A stretch of 12,282 nucleotides of DNA from CALVUJ01 sp045119835 (lineage in GTDB: Bacteria; Bacillota_I; Bacilli_A; RFN20; DUOF01), in assembly GCA_045119835.1 (NCBI GenBank), contig JBGVED010000046.1, positions 1 to 12,282 of the forward strand, written 5' to 3'. This document shows positions 12,001-12,282 of the stretch, piece after piece; position 1 is the first letter of the stretch, and each line of letters opens with the position of its first letter. Under the pieces are notes generated by a model. The model made no database searches, was not told where the DNA came from, and saw nothing but the letters and a program-made list of their open reading frames with translations. The position numbers and the translations under genes were made by a program.

Positions 12001-12282
12001 GGTGCATCAAGTGTTCAGACAAATGTAACGTATATCGAAAATAGTATAACAATACCATTAACATGTTCTACATATCAAGGGAATGTGGCATTGTGTAAAA
12101 ATCAAGGTGTTTTAAATACAGATACGGCAGGTGGATTCTTGACTATTGAAGGAACTGGATATATTGCACCAAGTGGAAGCACAACTCAACTTGTAGCAGG
12201 CAATACTTCGGCTGTTACTAATATTGTATTAGAACCATTTGAGGCGTTCTTGGATCAAACAAGATTTAATGAACTAAAATTA
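1..12282 (+). CDS. Giant LamG/Ig-like repeat surface protein, internal fragment (both ends missing)
   Basis: Frame +1 is open over all 4,094 codons, so this is the interior of one gene; neither start nor stop is in the window. The product is a chain of beta-sandwich modules: four LamG-like domains, four or five Ig-like modules with a Y-x-W core, and about sixteen bacterial Ig-like domains separated by D-x-x-x-P motifs (for example DTIPP 286-290, DNVAP 1391-1395, DTRAP 3295-3299, DTTRP 3703-3707). There is no enzyme motif, membrane segment or coiled coil. Composition is rich in Asn, Thr, Asp, Ser and Tyr, typical of exported surface proteins. All 42 cysteines form 21 close pairs, which suggests extracellular disulfides. 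By analogy with large bacterial adhesins it probably acts as a surface stalk with binding heads; the ligand is unknown. Secretion signal and anchor must lie outside. The reading frame is certain, the adhesin role is inference. Confidence 0.95.
85..420 (+). other. Y-x-W / D-x-x-G-N Ig-like module 1 (residues 29-140)
   Basis: The module opens with FLDGYY (35-40), has YKW at 72-74 and closes with SLWIKVVDRAGN (116-127) followed by SYVVD. This pattern, a Y-x-W core followed by W-x-L-x-V-x-A-x-D-x-A-G-N, is common in repeat Ig-like domains of bacterial S-layer and surface proteins. It has no cysteine, unlike modules 3 and 4. In the later cycles such a module follows a LamG domain, so a LamG domain probably lies just upstream, outside the window; residues 1-28 could be its tail or a linker. 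Confidence 0.7.
421..858 (+). other. FSE-type bacterial Ig-like domain 1 (residues 141-286)
   Basis: The features of this domain type appear in order: an FSE-like strand (VIATYSRAV, 176-184), an F-x-Y-x-V strand (FTYTIV, 223-228), an acidic loop ending in GDNG (241-244) and the boundary DTIPP (286-290). At the F-x-Y-x-V strand there is no cysteine. Its only cysteines are C153 and C159 near the N-terminal edge, a different position from most later domains. The GDNG loop is preceded by D233, D235 and D240, an acidic cluster that could bind calcium (inference). Confidence 0.65.
859..1356 (+). other. FSE-type bacterial Ig-like domain 2 (residues 287-452)
   Basis: This follows the DTIPP boundary. 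It has a strand LDLVLDAREDYV (325-336) where FSE-type domains carry their FSE strand, then C365 and C377, the latter in CEYTV, the position of the usual F-x-Y-x-V strand. There is no GDNG loop. The end reads VVIFDN (447-452), similar to the VVDN and VDN junctions found before the later LamG domains. The pair C365/C377 probably staples two neighbouring strands. Confidence 0.6.
1402..1920 (+). other. LamG/concanavalin A-like domain 1 (residues 468-640)
   Basis: The domain opens with a W-Y-D-L segment (472-475) followed by an N-G-rich loop. It has the core strand GDFTLQLTIKP (528-538), a strand LITAYIG typical of the LamG ligand-side sheet, and closes with FAMRMHNIALSTSEI (612-626) and a D-L-T-R-Y-G-V tail. 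The closing pattern, M-R-x-x-N-x-A-L-S-x-x-E-I, is the best-known signature of bacterial Laminin_G_3-type domains. LamG folds are beta sandwiches that often bind glycans or host matrix; no ligand can be predicted here. It contains no cysteine. The assignment rests on motifs read by eye, not on a profile search. Confidence 0.75.
1969..2310 (+). other. Y-x-W / D-x-x-G-N Ig-like module 2 (residues 657-770)
   Basis: This sits directly after LamG 1. It starts with LSWLDGYYHY (658-667), has YMW at 703-705, and ends WQLHLKIIDWAGN (745-757) with a final FVVD (767-770). The WQLHLK segment closely resembles the W-Y-L-H-V strand typical of this Ig-like family, so it is the clearest copy. It lacks cysteines. 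Confidence 0.75.
2311..2739 (+). other. FSE-type bacterial Ig-like domain 3 (residues 771-913)
   Basis: This is a near-complete copy of the type: NETIKFAISFNKAI (793-806) as FSE strand, C836 then C845 in CSYTF, the loop DDGDNG (858-863), then GIYKDSEGN (874-882) and the boundary DTKHP (913-917). Known FSE-type repeats have Y-T-V followed by a GD-rich loop and D-x-A-G-N in this order. Here the strand before Y-T-F carries a cysteine that can pair with C836. Confidence 0.75.
2740..3480 (+). other. Ig-like region 4 with long insertion (residues 914-1160)
   Basis: This begins after DTKHP with YYYGENVDFEFKLTLSE (939-955), a good FSE strand. It ends at FDTTAP (1158-1163). C1061 and C1076 (in CKYKV) mark the usual Cys strand pair. 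The region spans about 247 residues against about 145 for its neighbours. The surplus lies between the FSE strand and the cysteine pair, around residues 965-1055. That part is either an inserted subdomain or a second, cysteine-free Ig domain; I recognise no motif in it. Confidence 0.5.
3481..4173 (+). other. Ig-like region 5, atypical (residues 1161-1391)
   Basis: This is bounded by DTTAP (1159-1163) and DNVAP (1391-1395). It has C1176 and C1188 close to its N-terminal edge and GIEDYAGN (1362-1369) near its C-terminal edge, so it is Ig-like at both ends. The middle, roughly 1195-1300, is not recognisable. A short local repetition of Y-L-R followed by V or A occurs at 1310-1313, 1338-1341 and 1346-1349, probably consecutive beta strands. 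The region leads straight into LamG 2. Confidence 0.45.
4243..4758 (+). other. LamG/concanavalin A-like domain 2 (residues 1415-1586)
   Basis: This starts with TLWFDLA (1415-1421), matching WYDLA of LamG 1. It has the core strand NMTFSIVFRYVG (1460-1471), a strand VTYYID (1519-1524), and ends with LTMYLSNAMAYSRALVAEE (1555-1573). Compared with LamG 1, the final motif keeps the A-x-x-x-R-A-L-x-x-E-E part but has Y-L-S-N in place of M-R-x-x-N. It has no cysteine. Confidence 0.7.
4759..5124 (+). other. Ig-like domain 6 between LamG 2 and the Y-x-W module (residues 1587-1708)
   Basis: This contains YYEGGTNIYLRVILNRTI (1604-1621), an FSE-type strand preceded by the usual Y-x-x-G sequence, and a cysteine pair C1651/C1662 in the expected place. 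It lacks GDNG and D-x-x-G-N. Its position is unusual: in the other cycles the Y-x-W module follows LamG with only a short linker. Confidence 0.55.
5125..5562 (+). other. Y-x-W / D-x-x-G-N Ig-like module 3 (residues 1709-1854)
   Basis: This starts IDLWFDAYYRTG (1709-1720), has YSW at 1783-1785, and ends WYLWLKAIDAVGN (1829-1841), then EYIID. Unlike modules 1 and 2 it has two cysteine pairs: C1723/C1729 right after the WFDAYY motif and C1804/C1813 between the Y-x-W and WYLWLK strands. Module 4 has a pair in the same second position. Confidence 0.75.
5563..6030 (+). other. FSE-type bacterial Ig-like domain 7 (residues 1855-2010)
   Basis: This follows the boundary DVAKP (1854-1858). AGETIEIIASFSEVV (1876-1890) is the most canonical FSE strand in the window. 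It also has KFKYVV (1954-1959) without a cysteine, GDNG (1972-1975) and MTDMYGN (1986-1992). C1922 and C1927 sit in a short loop before the K-F-K-Y-V-V strand, so the standard strand-pair cysteines are absent and replaced by a tight loop pair. Confidence 0.75.
6031..6327 (+). other. Compact cysteine-hairpin Ig-like domain 8 (residues 2011-2109)
   Basis: This has NENVYIKIFFSEMT (2048-2061) as the FSE strand, then FTCGFGENLEAVTCYHQM (2083-2100) containing C2085 and C2096. It is about 100 residues long, shorter than the 145-residue type, with neither a GDNG loop nor D-x-x-G-N. It is the first of a tandem series with domains 9, 10 and 11. Confidence 0.55.
6328..6627 (+). other. Compact cysteine-hairpin Ig-like domain 9 (residues 2110-2209)
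   Basis: This has the strand NNTFVLGFMENVI (2138-2150), equivalent to the FSE strand, and C2175/C2186 in TCGAINNAMSVTCSVSL. The spacing of 11 between cysteines equals that of domain 8. It closes at D2209-T-N-P-W, the same D-T-x-N-P-W type of junction that ends domain 10. Confidence 0.55.
6628..6924 (+). other. Compact cysteine-hairpin Ig-like domain 10 (residues 2210-2308)
   Basis: After NPWAIDRIV (2211-2219) come YETGDLLSLLVTFETRL (2237-2253) as the FSE-type strand and C2274/C2286 in VCQATNGFELTTRCSTVV. It ends at DTINPW (2308-2313). It is the third of the compact series. Confidence 0.6.
6925..7512 (+). other. Ig-like domain 11 plus linker domain (residues 2309-2504)
   Basis: This opens NPWVVGFRLV (2311-2320), paralleling domain 10. 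It has STIYLEALFSEKV (2342-2354), C2376/C2391 with CSYKV, and EGDN (2398-2401) where other domains have GDNG, then DPGGN (2420-2424). So the long form of the domain returns here. Residues about 2430-2504 carry no clear motif apart from the closing DLKKP boundary (2504-2508), and may be a small extra beta domain. Confidence 0.6.
7513..8082 (+). other. Ig-like region 13, divergent (residues 2505-2694)
   Basis: This is bounded by DLKKP (2504-2508) and DNAKP (2694-2698). The strand DTKVSYTIKVDD (2534-2545) stands in the FSE position. C2554 and C2580 are the most widely spaced pair in the protein (26 residues). DLADN (2661-2665) resembles the usual D-x-x-G-N with Asp in place of Gly. The middle, with the charged stretch around 2622-2635, has no recognisable motif. 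The domain leads into LamG 3. Confidence 0.5.
8122..8880 (+). other. LamG/concanavalin A-like domain 3, enlarged (residues 2708-2960)
   Basis: This opens PEWYDISGN (2708-2716), has the core strand KKDFTIEILLKV (2786-2797) and ends LYSMRVYSGPI (2923-2933), with a tail KIRYI matching the RYGV tail of LamG 1. At about 253 residues it is some 80 longer than LamG 1 and 2. The extra sequence includes a cysteine pair C2727/C2740 soon after the opening motif and a longer segment before the MRVY strand. The assignment is by motif. Confidence 0.7.
8926..9357 (+). other. Y-x-W / D-x-x-G-N Ig-like module 4 (residues 2976-3119)
   Basis: This starts LNLWYDGYYRRK (2976-2987), has YTW at 3019-3021, and ends RYVLNMKVVDLLGN (3092-3105) and IVADS. 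C3053/C3072 lie between those strands, at the place where module 3 has C1804/C1813. An extra DGAGN occurs at 3041-3045. It follows LamG 3 with a linker of about 15 residues, as module 2 follows LamG 1. Confidence 0.75.
9358..9885 (+). other. FSE-type bacterial Ig-like domain 14 (residues 3120-3295)
   Basis: Between DSTSP (3119-3123) and DTRAP (3295-3299). KDTVLIAVIFNERL (3168-3181) is the FSE strand, YKYLLVKGDNG (3225-3235) joins the Y-x-V strand to the GDNG loop, and ITDIYGN (3261-3267) is the D-x-x-G-N motif. This is the only full-length FSE domain with no cysteine at all. A tandem decapeptide repeat lies in its N-terminal part. Confidence 0.75.
9394..9453 (+). repeat. In-frame tandem 30-bp duplication (KDELG decapeptide twice)
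   Basis: Residues 3132-3141 read KDELGNPLKG and 3142-3151 read KDELGAEVKG. At the DNA level the first 14 bases of each unit match exactly and the ends match closely, with changes in the middle. This is a direct tandem duplication that has diverged, lying in the loop after the DSTSP boundary. It is the only close tandem repeat at DNA level that I noticed. Confidence 0.85.
9886..10500 (+). other. FSE-type Ig-like domain 15 with C-terminal calcium-loop extension (residues 3296-3500)
   Basis: This follows DTRAP. NSNIYLKLEFNEPV (3322-3335) is the FSE strand; C3359 and C3378, the latter in KCSYTVQSGDNG (3377-3388), combine the cysteine strand with the GDNG loop. Then comes a tight pair C3420/C3425. 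The rest, about 3430-3500, goes beyond the usual domain end and contains the acidic loop listed separately, leading into LamG 4. Confidence 0.7.
10324..10359 (+). other. Calcium-binding-type acidic loop (residues 3442-3453)
   Basis: The 12 residues DRDNDNVRDPQE place Asp at positions 1, 3, 5 and 9 and Glu at 12, the ligand spacing of EF-hand-like and SdrD B-domain calcium loops. It is preceded by G-G-L-I-Y-I and followed by T-Y-D-G, as in the G-x-x-x-x-D-x-x-x-x-G-x-x-D-x-x-E pattern of SdrD B repeats. Position 6 is Asn instead of the usual Gly. Calcium binding is inferred from the pattern. Confidence 0.55.
10501..10968 (+). other. Degenerate LamG/concanavalin A-like domain 4 (residues 3501-3656)
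   Basis: This opens MQMWYGPTS (3503-3511), where the other LamG domains have W-[FY]-D-L/I. It has the core strand DEYTIDIF (3533-3540; compare GDFTLQL and KDFTIEI) and ends ILSIRVYNASVALST (3626-3640) followed by DNARFDLQLY. The closing motif is a good LamG match, the opening is weak. C3560/C3566 form a tight pair in a loop. A short Ig-like remnant may follow at 3657-3703, ending in SVMFIARAINDVG (3687-3699), which resembles the final strand of the Y-x-W modules but has lost its DGYY and Y-x-W parts. Confidence 0.55.
11110..11718 (+). other. FSE-type Ig-like domain 16 (residues 3704-3906)
   Basis: Between DTTRP (3703-3707) and DYTLP (3906-3910). It has C3758/C3768 before the strand GKYLKVTITLDEM (3778-3790), then KFIYEFNTVV (3836-3845) as the F-x-Y strand and FTDKAGN (3878-3884). 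Here the cysteine pair comes before the FSE strand, not after it, so this pair is not equivalent to those of domains 2, 3 or 15. Confidence 0.6.
11719..12282 (+). other. C-terminal Ig-like region 17 of the window, incomplete (residues 3907-4094)
   Basis: This begins at DYTLP and meets a second boundary motif DATKP (3946-3950) only 40 residues later, too short for a whole Ig domain. After that, STDTIYFKVDF (3990-4000) looks like an FSE strand, and C4022/C4032 follow at the usual distance. A Gly/Thr-rich segment runs from about 4044. The sequence runs off the window without a stop. Confidence 0.5.

Noticed and set aside
1..12282. Possible CRISPR array, tRNA, rRNA or insertion sequence
   Set aside because: No regularly spaced identical direct repeats, no cloverleaf-like GC-rich segment and no terminal inverted repeats were seen; the whole window is accounted for by coding sequence.

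Overview
The whole window is the inside of one gene. Frame +1 is open from base 1 to base 12282: 4,094 codons with no stop, no start signal at the left edge and no end at the right. The other five frames are broken by stops throughout, and no stretch is left for another gene, RNA, promoter or terminator. The encoded protein is a giant, repetitive, beta-rich, Asn/Thr/Asp/Ser/Tyr-rich polypeptide of the kind displayed on bacterial cell surfaces. Signal peptide and wall or membrane anchor would lie outside the window.

The DNA is AT-rich (about 30% G+C by eye), uses AGA for most arginines, and reads all 32 or so tryptophans as TGG with no in-frame TGA. This suggests a low-GC Firmicutes or Mycoplasmatota-like gut bacterium using the standard code rather than a TGA=Trp Mycoplasma. 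That placement is inference; Fusobacteria or an AT-rich archaeon cannot be excluded.

Three module types alternate. (1) Four LamG/concanavalin A-like domains at about residues 468-640, 1415-1586, 2708-2960 and a degenerate one at 3501-3656. (2) Ig-like modules that begin with a W/F-[FYL]-D-[GA]-Y-Y motif, contain a Y-x-W core and end in a [WY]-x-L-x-[LM]-K-x-x-D-x-x-G-N strand (residues 29-140, 657-770, 1709-1854, 2976-3119, perhaps a remnant at 3657-3703). (3) Long runs of bacterial Ig-like domains with an F-S-E-x-V-like strand, a C/F-x-Y-x-V strand, a GDNG loop, D-x-x-G-N and a closing D-x-x-x-P boundary motif. The order LamG, then Y-x-W Ig, then FSE-type Ig run recurs, with cycle starts 793 to 1,291 residues apart.

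The most striking property is its cysteines. I count 42, and all fall into 21 close pairs 5 to 26 residues apart, with none left over. Equivalent domains have either both cysteines or neither. This points to a ladder of local disulfide-stapled hairpins in an exported protein, unusual for a low-GC Gram-positive-like organism. Other local features are a calcium-binding-type acidic loop (residues 3442-3453) and an in-frame tandem 30-bp duplication (KDELG... twice, bases 9394-9453).

The likely overall role is a long surface stalk or adhesin carrying spaced LamG binding heads. No ligand, partner or regulation can be read from the window.
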